Under the pieces are notes generated by a model that was not told the DNA's origin, ran no database searches, and saw only the letters and a list, made by a program, of their open reading frames with translations. A DNA stretch of 64,000 nucleotides from Allodiplogaster sudhausi (Eukaryota > Nematoda > Chromadorea > Rhabditida > Diplogasteridae), in contig CALZFC010000001.1 of assembly GCA_945643635.1 (NCBI GenBank), forward strand, positions 7,132,501-7,196,500, read 5' to 3'. This document shows positions 54,487 through 64,000 of the stretch, one piece after another. A program made the translations under genes and the position numbers. Within the stretch, counting starts at the first letter, position 1, and each line of letters begins with the position of its first letter.

Positions 54487-56962
54487 ATGGACGGATTTCT
54501 GCAGGTAGCGGGAATTGTCGAGAAAGTTAACTTTGGTTCGTTTGTTTTACATTCAATTTAATTTTTAATGATTTTCTTTACTTTACTTTCTTTTAAAGGA
54601 TTCACTGTGGTCTTCAACGCACTTCTATTCTGGTGCGCTCGAAAATGCTCGGCAAGAGAGATTGGCCAGTACAGGTATCTGCTGATGGCGTTCGCTGCGA
54701 GCGACGCATACTTCAGCTTCTTACATTTTATACTTTCGCCCGTTAGTCGGAACAATCTATGTACATATGTATGTACATAATTAGGCCAGGTACATAACTG
54801 TTTATGTATTCACACACAGGAATATCCAAACCGTGCCGGACACATTGATATGAAAGGAAAAAAGGATTGCTCAATCAAAAAGATTATATGCGAATGTCTT
54901 TCAGCACACCATGCTCACCAAACACTCGTTTTCATTGTCTTCGGTGCAGATTGATTGGTTTGTACGCCCAATCTTTCAAGGAGTTAGTAATTCTTGTTTA
55001 CTTACCTCTTCTTATGCTAATGCGTTTTATACGGTGACGGGTACCTATGTACATATGAAACTGCAAGCGTGCCGTTAGCAAACGGAAAATCGGCGATAGG
55101 TTTAGTTAGGAAATGAGTACCTTACACACCTCGATCACACGCACTCGCGCCAGTGATCGAGGGCACCTCCGGAAATTAGGGAGGTTCCGCTAAGCAGTTC
55201 CTCCTGACAGACACTCGTCCCAGGCAGGAGTCCTTAGGCACTCGTGCCTCACAAGGATAACAGGAAATGAAGAGAAAAAGAGGGAAAAGTCCACATGCAC
55301 ATCATTCATGGTTAAAAAAAATATCATGCTACCGTATTGGCGAGTCAGAGGGACGGCGTCATACCTAATATACGGTCTATTATAGAAGGGTGGGGTGCAA
55401 CAACACAACACCTAGATACTATACAATTTATAGGTCCTCATCAGTTTGTGGTGCGCAGCGTTCTCTCAAGCATTTGTGCTGCTCTCCTATCACTTCATCT
55501 ATCGCGCCATCGCTGTTTCGTGGTTTGTGCTAAAAACCCTTTTTTGATCAATCTTTCTTTTCCTTCTGGGTGCTTCTATGCTTTTTTTTCAAGATGACGG
55601 TTCTTTCATTTGTGAGTCACCTGTTGCAGTCCCTGGAACCTAGAGCTCTTTGGAAGGCGCTGGTTCGTCAGCCTTCTTCTGCTCGTCTTCTGTCTGCAAG
55701 TGCTCCTTTGGTTCACGGCTTGTCTACTTGGCTACGCTCCTACGGAAGCAGGCTATCAAGGTTAGATCTTATAATTCAAAATGTTTTTTGGCGGGAAAAT
55801 GGACTCGTAGCAGAAATGGCACCACTATATCGTGAAAGATACAACATCAACGTGAGGAAGAATAGCATGTTGATCGCCCAGTATGAGGTTAGCGAATTTT
55901 TTCGGCACACGATTAACAAAAAAAAAATGTCGGTGTTTCGATAATGCTTCAGGAGAACGGTCATTTAAACATATCGCCGTTTATTGCGTTTGTCTACTTC
56001 TGTGTGGTCATGACGGCTTGCATGATTATCATAATCGTCTGCACCGTCTGCATCCTTCGCCGTCTTCACTCGGGCGCCGTCAGTCAAAAGGCGCGGCGGC
56101 TCCAGAAACAGCTGTTCGTCGCATTGGTCATTCAGGTACTGTCAGTATTTCTTTTATTATAATGTGGTGAGCAAAATAAGGATGTATGTACATACATAGA
56201 TGTTAATTTTCTTGTTTTCCCAGACAGCCGTGCCGCTTCTGTTCACGTACGGGCCGTGCGCCATAACGCTCTCCTCTCCGCTTTTCGGCGCTGACGTCTC
56301 CGCGTACGGCCATAACATCATGTGGATGATCTCGTTCTTCCCGTTCGCTGACGCACTTTTCGTCCTCTGCATCGTCAAGCCTTACAGGCTAGAGCTGCTC
56401 AGGATGCTCAGGTAGACGGCTCCTCGGCAACTTTCTCTTTTCGGTGTACTTATTGCGAATTAACCACGAAAGATCAGACCAATCAAGGAACGAAAGCCAA
56501 TGTACCAGATGTATTAAAATTAAAGGAGGTATCTGGGGAATAATTAACCTATGTTTTGTTTTATGTGGATAAGTTAATCTTGCGTGAAACACATATCCAG
56601 GAAGTTTGAACGATTTTCGTTCATTGAATTCTGAGCAATAGTAGCGTGAAAACTGGCGGGTAGAGAATTAGCTACGGTAGGTCAGAGCCGCCCTCCTATT
56701 TCACATGCTCTCTCGACCGAGCAACAGGCAACTTTATGAGCGCGCGCATTCTAACTGATTCTCTAGCGCTACTGTATAATTATTCGCCGGATACTTCCTT
56801 TAAAATATTAAAAACAAAACACGTTTATTTTTGTTCCTCAAATCAAGCATTTTCAGAATCTCCCCTGTAATCGTGCGTGACGAGTCCGCTTCGCGGCAGA
56901 CACCAGTCACATCAGTCGCAAGAGCACAAGCCATCTCACACCGTCCAAGAACTGAGCAATGA
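54487..56962 (+). CDS. Str-type seven-transmembrane chemoreceptor (intact, 346 aa)
   Basis: Nine exons: 54487-54535, 54599-54741, 54905-54982, 55434-55522, 55630-55760, 55814-55887, 55953-56135, 56224-56411, 56857-56962. All phases agree and no stop intervenes. Start MDGFLQVAGIVEKVNF; TM1 TVVFNALLFW; TM2 with GQYRYLLMAFAASDAYFS; TM3 ending YHFIYRAIAVS; TM4 LLLLVFCLQVLLWFTACLLG; extracellular loop MAPLYRERYNI; TM5 AFVYFCVVMTACMIIIIV; basic loop QKARRLQKQLFVALVIQ; TM6 with YGPCAITL; TM7 FPFADALFVLCIVKPYR; Ser/Thr-rich tail. These match the Str superfamily (GxYKxLM, HFIYR, DPL..I.xYR patterns). Such receptors sit in sensory cilia and detect odorants or pheromones through G proteins. Intron 8 holds a piggyBac-like MITE. 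Confidence 0.88.
56524..56799. mobile_element. PiggyBac-like MITE with TTAA target duplication
   Basis: TIRs AGGAGGTATCTGGGGAATAA and, inverted, AGGAAGTATCCGGCGAATAA (3 mismatches), each flanked by TTAA (56520-56523 and 56800-56803). 276 bp, in intron 8 of the intact receptor gene. A related fragment lies at 39.17 kb. Confidence 0.85.
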
Positions 56963-58493
56963 TATGAAAAGGACATTGCGTGGCGTCAGGAAAACGCATG
57001 CAGTCATAAAAACGTATTTAGCAGTAATTAGCATTTTATTTGTGCTCTGTCTCTCGCCCGTTCTCTTTTGCTAATAATAATCACTCATCGCCAGATTACT
57101 CATGCTTCTCGCTAGCCTTTCTTGATCTACTTCGGACGTGCACGAGCCTTCCTCTCCCTAACAGTCCTGTCATTGGTCTGGAGAATGCGATGACTGAAGT
57201 GATGCTCCCTCATTTTACCCTTTATTTCGTTCCGTTCGTTTCGCTGTTATCTTGTGAGGCTTAATAAACCTTTAAACCTTCTTTTACACAGTCATGGACT
57301 TGAAACATATCTCAGAGTTATAGTAGAGTCATTACTACCTTTTACACTTGTTCTGTAGCCGTGGTCTAGTCACGGTCGACAGAGTCAATGGCACTTGTTT
57401 ATACAAATTCCACTGATCGTTCTATACCACTATGTACTACATATGTTTATGCCATTATTATAATCGTGTTGCAATTTAGCTACTGTATATGTACATATGT
57501 ATATATTTCTAGCTATCTTGCGATATGAATGCATGTAGAATATGAACATAAATATATTCAGATCATAGTACCGAGTCGCAGATATCACTCATCGGATTGC
57601 CTTATAATGTAACTACGGCCTGCGAAATGAACAGATTGTCAGTGGTGATTGCATTTATCGCCAACTATATCGAGAATCATTCTGTTTAGAATTACATATA
57701 GTATATATGTATAATAAAAGCAAAATATTCATGTGTTCCTAGCTAAGTAAGCTGCTTCCTTTTTCCAATTTCCCACTCGATACTCTTACAACCTCCGAGG
57801 TCACTCTTTTTGGCTTTCTTTTCCTTCTTTTCGATCACTACGCTATAGGCGTGCTAGTCTATCTTATCGTGTAATTCGGTTATGGAACTCTCATTACTAG
57901 AGAAGCATCTAGTCATATTCACTGCCTTCTTTTCGTAGTCACTGTTATAATGTTACATCATGATAATTTTCTTTACATTCTTTAATTTTCCCTTTTTCCA
58001 GCATTGCTTGACCCCGACCGCAACCAATGCAACAAACATACATATGTATGTTACACTCATTACATCAATGCTTGGCAAAGCTATAAAGATATATGTACAT
58101 ATATGTGGATTATTATGATTGGTTATGGATACCAATGTATATTCGCAGTATTTTTCAAAATAGACAAACATATTTGAAACCTATTTTATTTTTTTAATAT
58201 TATAAGTGCATATAAATTTGGGTGCGAGAAAAAGATAGAAGAATTTTCTCACTCCCTATGCGCTTCTTTCTCCATTGCGGGCCTTTAAGAGAAGTCATAT
58301 GAGGTGTGTATCATGTACTTTGTGAATTTGAATTAATTGACCTGGGGAAAAATGTCTGATTATCGTATATTGACCACTTTCAAACATAAATGTCTTCTTT
58401 TACCTATTCTTTTCTAGATTTTTCTTTGAAATTTCTAAGACCAATTGGGTAATTGTGAGAACATTCGAGATCTTTAGCACATTTAAATAAGTG
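56963..58493. other. Intergenic spacer between receptor genes
   Basis: AT-rich with ACATATGTA microsatellites. 57530-57600 repeats the 53530-53600 and 49140-49260 flanks. 58240-58350 resembles 49550-49660. No gene seen. Confidence 0.7.
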
Positions 58494-58687
58494 CATTAGT
58501 ATCACATGTCAAGAAAACAGCGAGCAAAAGGTTATGCTTCAAATGCCATGAACAGCCGTATCTGAGCCATCGAAACGCCTGCACGACTTAATCAAATTCT
58601 CGCAAGCATTATTCAATTATTATGCATATTTCAAGTGGTCACAATCACCACAATAAATAGAATCATATCCGAATACCGTGAAACTGC
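58494..58687 (+). promoter_or_regulatory. Conserved 190-bp promoter-like block, receptor copy at 58.7 kb
   Basis: Same block as 54295-54486 with scattered substitutions, ending at the start codon (CCGTGAAACTGCATGGACGG). The similarity stops within about 10 bp upstream of GCATTAG, which marks the limit of the block. Confidence 0.55.
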
Positions 58688-60959
58688 ATGGACGGATTTC
58701 TGCAGGTAGCGGGAGTTGTCGAGAAAGTTAACTTTGGTTCGTTTATTTTACATTCAATTTAATTTTTAATGATTTCCTTTACTTCACTTTCTTTTAAAGG
58801 ATTCACTGTGGTCTTCAACGCACTTCTATTCTGGTGCGCTCGGAAATGCTCGACGAGAGAGATTGGCCAGTACAGATATCTGCTGATGGCTTTCGCGGCG
58901 AGCGACGCTTACTTTAGCTTCTTACATTTTATACTTGCGCCGGTTCGTCAAAGCAATCTGCAGTTACGTACAAACGATGGAAAAATTTTCCCAATCAGTA
59001 ATGGGAACACTGATGCTAGATGTCTAACAATAAGCCAATAAATTTATTTTAGCACACCATCCTCACCAAACACTCGTTTTCATTGTCTTCGGTGCAGATT
59101 GATTGGTTTGCACGCCCGACATATCAAGGTGTAGGTCATTCTTGTGTCCTATTCCAACAGATTTTTTTACTTTACATCTTTCCTGATACTAACCAGTGTT
59201 ATACGGTAGTGGGAAGTGATGTAAATATTTGTCGGGGTTTTTTGTAGATCCTCGTCAGCTTGTGGTGCGCTGCGTTCTCGCAAGCATTTGTGCTGCTTTC
59301 CTATCATTTCATCTATCGCGCCATCGCCGTTTTATGGTTTGTGTATCAAATTCATTCAACTAAGAAGTGTTTGTTCAAACAAAAATTATGTAGCGTAATG
59401 CTGAAACGAATTCCCTTTTATTCGAAAGCCGTTGGAACGAAAGACCGTACGAAAACAAACGATCAATTTGACGACGATGAGAAGAGGAAGATTGTTTGAA
59501 CGTCATCTAAGAAAAAAAATTAGTTCTAAACGAAAAAGCATGAAACATAATTAGGTATAGGTTTTTGTTCGGTGTTTCGCTTCTTTATGGATCCTATGTT
59601 TACGCGACAAATAGTCTCCAGATGATTGCTCTTTCATGCGCCTGTTTCAGTCCATGGAAGCTGGAGTTCTTTGGAAAGCGCTGGGGCGCCTGTCTTCTTC
59701 TACTCGTCTTCTGTCTGCACGTACTGCTGTGGTTCATGGCTTCTCTGCTCGGCTACGCGCCTACGGAAGCAGGCTATCAAGGTTCGATCTCATTGTTAGT
59801 CCGAATTCTTTTTTGGATGACTAAATGGACTCAATGCAGAGATGGCACCGCTCTATCGCGAAAGGTACAACATCGACGTTAGGAAGAGTAGCATGATGAT
59901 CGCGCAGTACGAGGTAATTTTACTCTCTTTTTAAGAAGCATCAAATATGTATGTGGTTCCATAAAATTGAAAAAAAACGTATTGTTTCTACAACCTGTTT
60001 TATTTCCTGGAAAAAAGAAAAGAAACATATCAGCGCAACCAAGTATGTATGTATGTACTAGTTGCAAATTATAACGTTACAGTGTGAGCCCGTTTTCTGT
60101 TTAAGAAACTAAAAAACAATAATTTTCGGCGGCTGTTGAGGAGAATGGTCATCTAAGGATCGTGCCGTTGCTTGCGTTTGCCTACTTTTGCACGATCATG
60201 ACTGCGTGCATGGTGATCATGGCAGTCTGCACCGTCTGCATCCTCCGCCGCCTGCGCTCAGGCGCCGTCAGTCAAAAGGCGCGGCGGCTTCAGAAGCAGC
60301 TATTTGTCGCTCTTATCATTCAGGTACTGTGAATGTTTTCTCGTGCGGAATGATCGTACTAGAAAAGTAGTCAAACTTTTAAGACAAAGTAACTGTGGTT
60401 CGCCATCGTTAGAACTAATAAGCTAGTGGTAGGCACAATTGTTGAATTGCTACGAGCACGATAAGCGTGAGAAAGCCTAATAAATCAATTTCCTTATTTG
60501 CTTCGCAGACAGCAGTGCCTCTCGTGTGCACGTATGGTCCGTGCGGTCTGTCGCTCTCCTTGCCAGTCTTCGGTGTCGACTTCTCCGCGTACGGCGCGCA
60601 CACCATGTGGATCGTCTCCGTCTTCCCGTTCGCAGACGCGCTCATCGTCATCGCCATTGTCAAGCCGTACAGGCTGGAGCTGTTCAGGATACTCAGGTAG
60701 ATGGTGTCACGGCAACTTTCTTGACCGATTTCGGTGCAGTTAGGCAACCTTTACATTAGTAAGCCAGATTTATCAAAAATTTATATTTAAAAAAAGCTAG
60801 ATTTTTATGTTCATCAAATGAAGCACGTTTAGAATCTGTCCTGCGCCTGTGCGTGAAAGGAACAGTACCGTAAGCGGATTTTATGAACAAGCATCGCGGC
60901 AGACGACGGTGACGTCAACAAAAACAACACGAGCGCAAGCCGTCTCACCCCGTTCCTAA
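58688..60959 (+). CDS. Str-type seven-transmembrane chemoreceptor (intact, 353 aa)
   Basis: Nine exons: 58688-58736, 58800-58942, 59053-59130, 59248-59336, 59651-59781, 59840-59913, 60141-60323, 60509-60696, 60833-60959 (1062 nt with stop). Phases 1,0,0,2,1,0,0,2 are consistent with the other copies. Start MDGFLQVAGVVEKVNF; TM1-TM2 FNALLFW and GQYRYLLMAFAASDAYFS; TM3 exon ILVSLWCAAFSQAFVLLSYH; TM4 exon PWKLEFFGKRWGACLLLLVF; loop MAPLYRERYNI; TM5 FAYFCTIMTACMVIMAVC; loop QKARRLQKQLFVALIIQ; TM6-TM7 with YGPCGLSL and FPFADALIVIAIVKPYR; tail TTRAQAVSPRS. More diverged from the other copies (for example an R/N-rich insertion in the tail). AATAAA follows at about 61126. Chemosensory GPCR as above. 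Confidence 0.88.
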
Positions 60960-62867
60960 AAATAAGCAAACGATTGACCATGAAATATGCAGTAAGGGAG
61001 GAGAGCATCAGTGATATTTTGGGTTCCGGCAGTCGTAAATACGTATTTTATTTCATCAAACATATGAACATATGAATTGGTTAAGAAGAAGATATGTATT
61101 TTTACACTAACTTTTTTTTATAAAGAATAAAACCATTATTGATCATTCCATTTGGATAAGACATTCTTGTGATTGTCCAACAAACTAGCTACCATGAAAC
61201 GTGTGTACATATTTCGCCAGATAACAATAAATGTCTATAGTTATCTGGCGAAATATGTATATTAATTCATGTTGTAGGCAAACGCGCATCTGAAATTCTG
61301 GAAAAAGATAAATTTTCGTCCGATTCGATTTGATATGTAGATGAACGCCTTTTAACTCACATAATATTTGACAAGAATTGGCATTTCTTTCGATTTCGTA
61401 ATAAGTGAATAACTTTTAATGTTATCGCGAAAGCAAGATTTCCAAAATTCTGAACATTGTGTTCATAACAATAAAAAAAACTTCTTCTCTTGTCATTTTG
61501 CTACTCTCCTAGCCTAGCTGCGGAATGAAAACATTCGTTTCAGTGTATTAGTACATACATGCTCATTTTTGAGGAGAGGAAGTATGTAGTTTTGTTATGA
61601 AATCAATAACAATGTTGCAACTTTCGTAACTTTGACTACCTGGAAACAGTAAAAGTTCCTGATTTCTTACGAAATGGAAATAACTGCACATTCCACTATT
61701 GTAATATAATATCCTCTCTATTTCTCTCTGTGTATCTATTTCTCACTCTTTTCCACCCAAGCTCTTCGGTCAACTTCGGTGGCTTTTTCTTCTTCTCATA
61801 TCGAAAATCTGCCCATTTGGTGAAATGCTTCCCTTCCATGCACTCCATGCAGTCTAAATTAACATTGTGAGGACCGAAGTCTCCACCGAAGCAGCTTCGT
61901 GGACCCGTCAGGAGGACATCTGCGAGGCGGAGAATAAGGAGAAGCTACCTGTGGACAAGGGTAAAATAGCCTAATGCGAGAAAAAAGAGTATTACTATAA
62001 TTGAACATATACTCATTCCCACAGATGTCTGCTCTGAATCCGGTACATGGGAATTATTAATGATATACAAGTGCCATTTATTAATGATATATGTAGTTAA
62101 TAATGTATTAATAATATACAAGTTCTCTCATGGTGTATAAAGAGATGGAGTTTTTTGTAACAATTCTGATGAATAAAAAAAAACTTGTTTCATATTGCAT
62201 AAACATGAATATGTATGAATTCACTCATATGCCTTACTTTGTTGTGCTTTGATTCCCTTTGGAGGAGTGTGTTCACCAAACAGGGTTTATCACCCAAAGA
62301 TGACCATCTATGTAGAACGGCAATAGTCAAGTGCAACCAACAAGCGGAGTATCCCCTCTCACTGAAGGGCGAAGACGAAGGCGAAATACGAAGGGATAAT
62401 CAGACAGTGTCTGCGGCACCATTCTCTAATTCTAATGAGTAAATTTAACACAACTGCTTCGCGTCAGCCGTTGAATAGAGAGATTTGCCCTAGGCACGAG
62501 GGCTGAAGCAGTTGGTGCTCCTGATTGGTTGATAGCAGCGGACGAGCAGCAGAAGGCCGCCGTCCACTACCGAGAAAGAGAGCACAATGAGAAAGAGAGC
62601 GCAATCAAGCAATCATTTTCGGGTTAACCGTATTTATATTCAAAACGGCGCTTTAATTACATATGTATGTACATATGTATAACTGCAGCTACTTTGCGCA
62701 TCTTGTCTTGTGATTTATTCAGATGCAGATGGACATGTTAAGACTAACAACTAACGTTCAATGAAGATTTAAAAAAAAAACTTTTTAATAAACAAAAGTG
62801 TGCTAACAGCTTAAGGGAAACTTCCAAAACCTAAATCGATAATTTGTAGTTAATTAAGACGTGATGA
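60960..62867. other. Intergenic; hairpin at 61206-61259, no supported gene
   Basis: AT-rich with ACATAC microsatellites. A possible small exon (61872-61960, frame TEVSTEAASWTRQEDICEAE) has weak splice signals. A short frame at 62215-62442 has no family resemblance. Confidence 0.5.
61206..61259. repeat. Perfect 20-bp-stem hairpin
   Basis: TACATATTTCGCCAGATAAC pairs with GTTATCTGGCGAAATATGTA across a 14-nt loop. It lies just past the polyadenylation signal of the last receptor gene. Confidence 0.85.
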
Positions 62868-64000
62868 TCAAGGATTAAGCCCACACTCCTTAAGCGCCCG
62901 CTCCTTCAGCTCGCACCTCAGAAGCTTGCCAGTTGCGTTCTTCGGCATCTCGTCTATAAACACCAAGCCGCCCGTGATGTGCTTGTACTCGGGGAGTCGG
63001 TCTGATGGAAAACATAAACGTAAATTTAAAAGTACCTAATTATATTTGTCACTGTTTATAGCTACATACGTTTTCTACATATTTCTCAATCTCTCTTATG
63101 TAAATGTTAAATCTTCATTATATTTCATATTGATTTTTGTTACTTTTTCAACACTTTTCTCAATCTATAAACAGTTAATTTGCGATCAGGTTCTTATCAC
63201 TTTTTGTAAGTCTTGTGAACAGTTTTTAAGCCGTTTTTAGTGTATTTGTAAAATTTAGACTTACAGTTAAAGCATTTTTTGAATGAGAAAGGCAACCAAC
63301 TTTTGACGAACTCGAGGAGCTCGTCTGCCTTGACGCTTTTCTCTCCATTCTTCTCCCTTCGCACAATGTACGCGCGGATTAGCTCACAACGCTAAATATC
63401 AATCTATAATTATCAATTAAATGGACGTGAAAAAATTTAATTTGATCAATAAAAAGGTGTTTAAAACAGATTTTCAACCTCCTTATCCGGAATGCCGACT
63501 ACTGCAGCATCGAGAACGTGTTCATGCGACATAATAACGTGCTCTATTTCGCTCATCTGGAATGATCAGACAAATAATATCTGAATTTATGTTTCATTTT
63601 TTTTAAATTTTTAGATGAAGTATATCTATTACAATATGTTCTGCTGTTTGAATCGACGCTTTTCCTTACGGCAATTAAAATGACTTTGATGAGTTCCTTA
63701 AATCGACCGACCACCCTCATTCTTCCGTGGCTATCGATATGAGCCTTGTCACCTAACCGAATGGGGAAAATGGATAAAAACCGGCAAAAAGGCTTAAAAG
63801 AAGTAGCCAGATGTCCGACCAGTGTGCAGCCACCCGTCCTTGTCGATGGTCTCGGCCGTAGCCTCGGGCCTGTTCAGATAGCCCAGCATGAGGGTCGGCG
63901 ACCGAACACACAACTCGCCACTCTCGCCGTCCGGCAGCTCGGCGCCCGTGTCAAAGTCCACGACCTGCACGCGTTGACTTTTGCCACTTTTTACAATGAT
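62868..64000 (-). CDS. Acyl-CoA synthetase (4-coumarate-CoA-ligase-like), C-terminal half, runs off window
   Basis: Five minus-strand exons, 64000-63820 (open at the edge), 63752-63670, 63556-63479, 63391-63265 and 63001-62868, all with GT-AG junctions and matching phases. The frame shows GELCVRSPTLMLGYLNRPEA, then GWLHTGDKAHID (motif A7), RFKELIK (A8), IEHVIMSHEHVLDAAVVGIP, and PKNATGKLLR with the catalytic Lys (A10). These enzymes of the ANL superfamily adenylate a carboxylate and transfer it to CoA. The C-terminus is ALKECGLNP, with no SKL-type peroxisomal signal. The A8 hinge is unusual: VVGRFK instead of the common VDRxK, and the following KGxQVxP segment is shortened to about VILIA. Probably lipid metabolism. 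Confidence 0.88.

Overview
The window looks like nuclear DNA of a nematode, most likely a rhabditid or diplogastrid. The reasons are short GT-AG introns, a tandem array of Str-type seven-transmembrane chemoreceptors with phase-consistent exons, Argonaute fragments of worm-like type, and very many microsatellites (GA/CT runs and ACATATGTATGT runs) and terminal-inverted-repeat elements. It is a repeat-rich, accessory-like region. Most host genes here are partial, duplicated or broken. The only complete reading frames I could assemble from splice sites are two chemoreceptors, two diverged RPS27-like copies and a broken ubiquitin locus.

Layout. 0-7.5 kb: two exons of a PP1-like phosphatase at the left edge (minus), a 1.5-kb direct repeat in two copies flanking an acyltransferase-3 gene remnant, a 441-bp tandem repeat, and two candidate 3' exons. 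8-13.6 kb: an eroded Maverick/Polinton morphogenesis module on the minus strand (minor capsid-like, basic core protein, frameshifted major capsid, adenain-type protease, C2H2 protein). A spliced Argonaute PAZ fragment sits inside it. 14-23 kb: three very large foldback elements with arms of about 580-780 bp, plus simple repeats. 23.9-24.7 kb: the C-terminal end of a type I membrane protein. 25.4-33.5 kb: a TA-flanked MITE, a degenerate ubiquitin gene, then a 3.4-kb tandem segmental duplication whose units each carry an RPS27 paralogue lacking its zinc knuckle. 33.8-40.3 kb: an orphan first exon resembling ATP synthase OSCP, unassigned exons, inverted-repeat elements.

40.5-61 kb: chemoreceptor territory. 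One diverged Str-like gene runs on the minus strand; it is 5'-truncated and carries a 1.5-kb hAT element with a perfect 8-bp target duplication. Five plus-strand relatives follow: an exon fragment, a 5'-truncated copy, a frameshifted copy, and two intact genes of 346 and 353 codons. Between them lie a truncated non-LTR reverse transcriptase and a second PAZ-only Argonaute fragment. 62.9-64 kb: the C-terminal exons of an acyl-CoA synthetase (4-coumarate-CoA-ligase-like) run off the right edge.

The most interesting signals are the two homologous Argonaute fragments that both stop directly after the PAZ C-terminus, one of them between Maverick capsid and protease genes, and the tandem RPS27 paralogues with in-frame deletions of the zinc-binding cysteines. 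Exon limits were read by eye from splice consensus and phase; homology calls come from recalled family motifs, not from a search.
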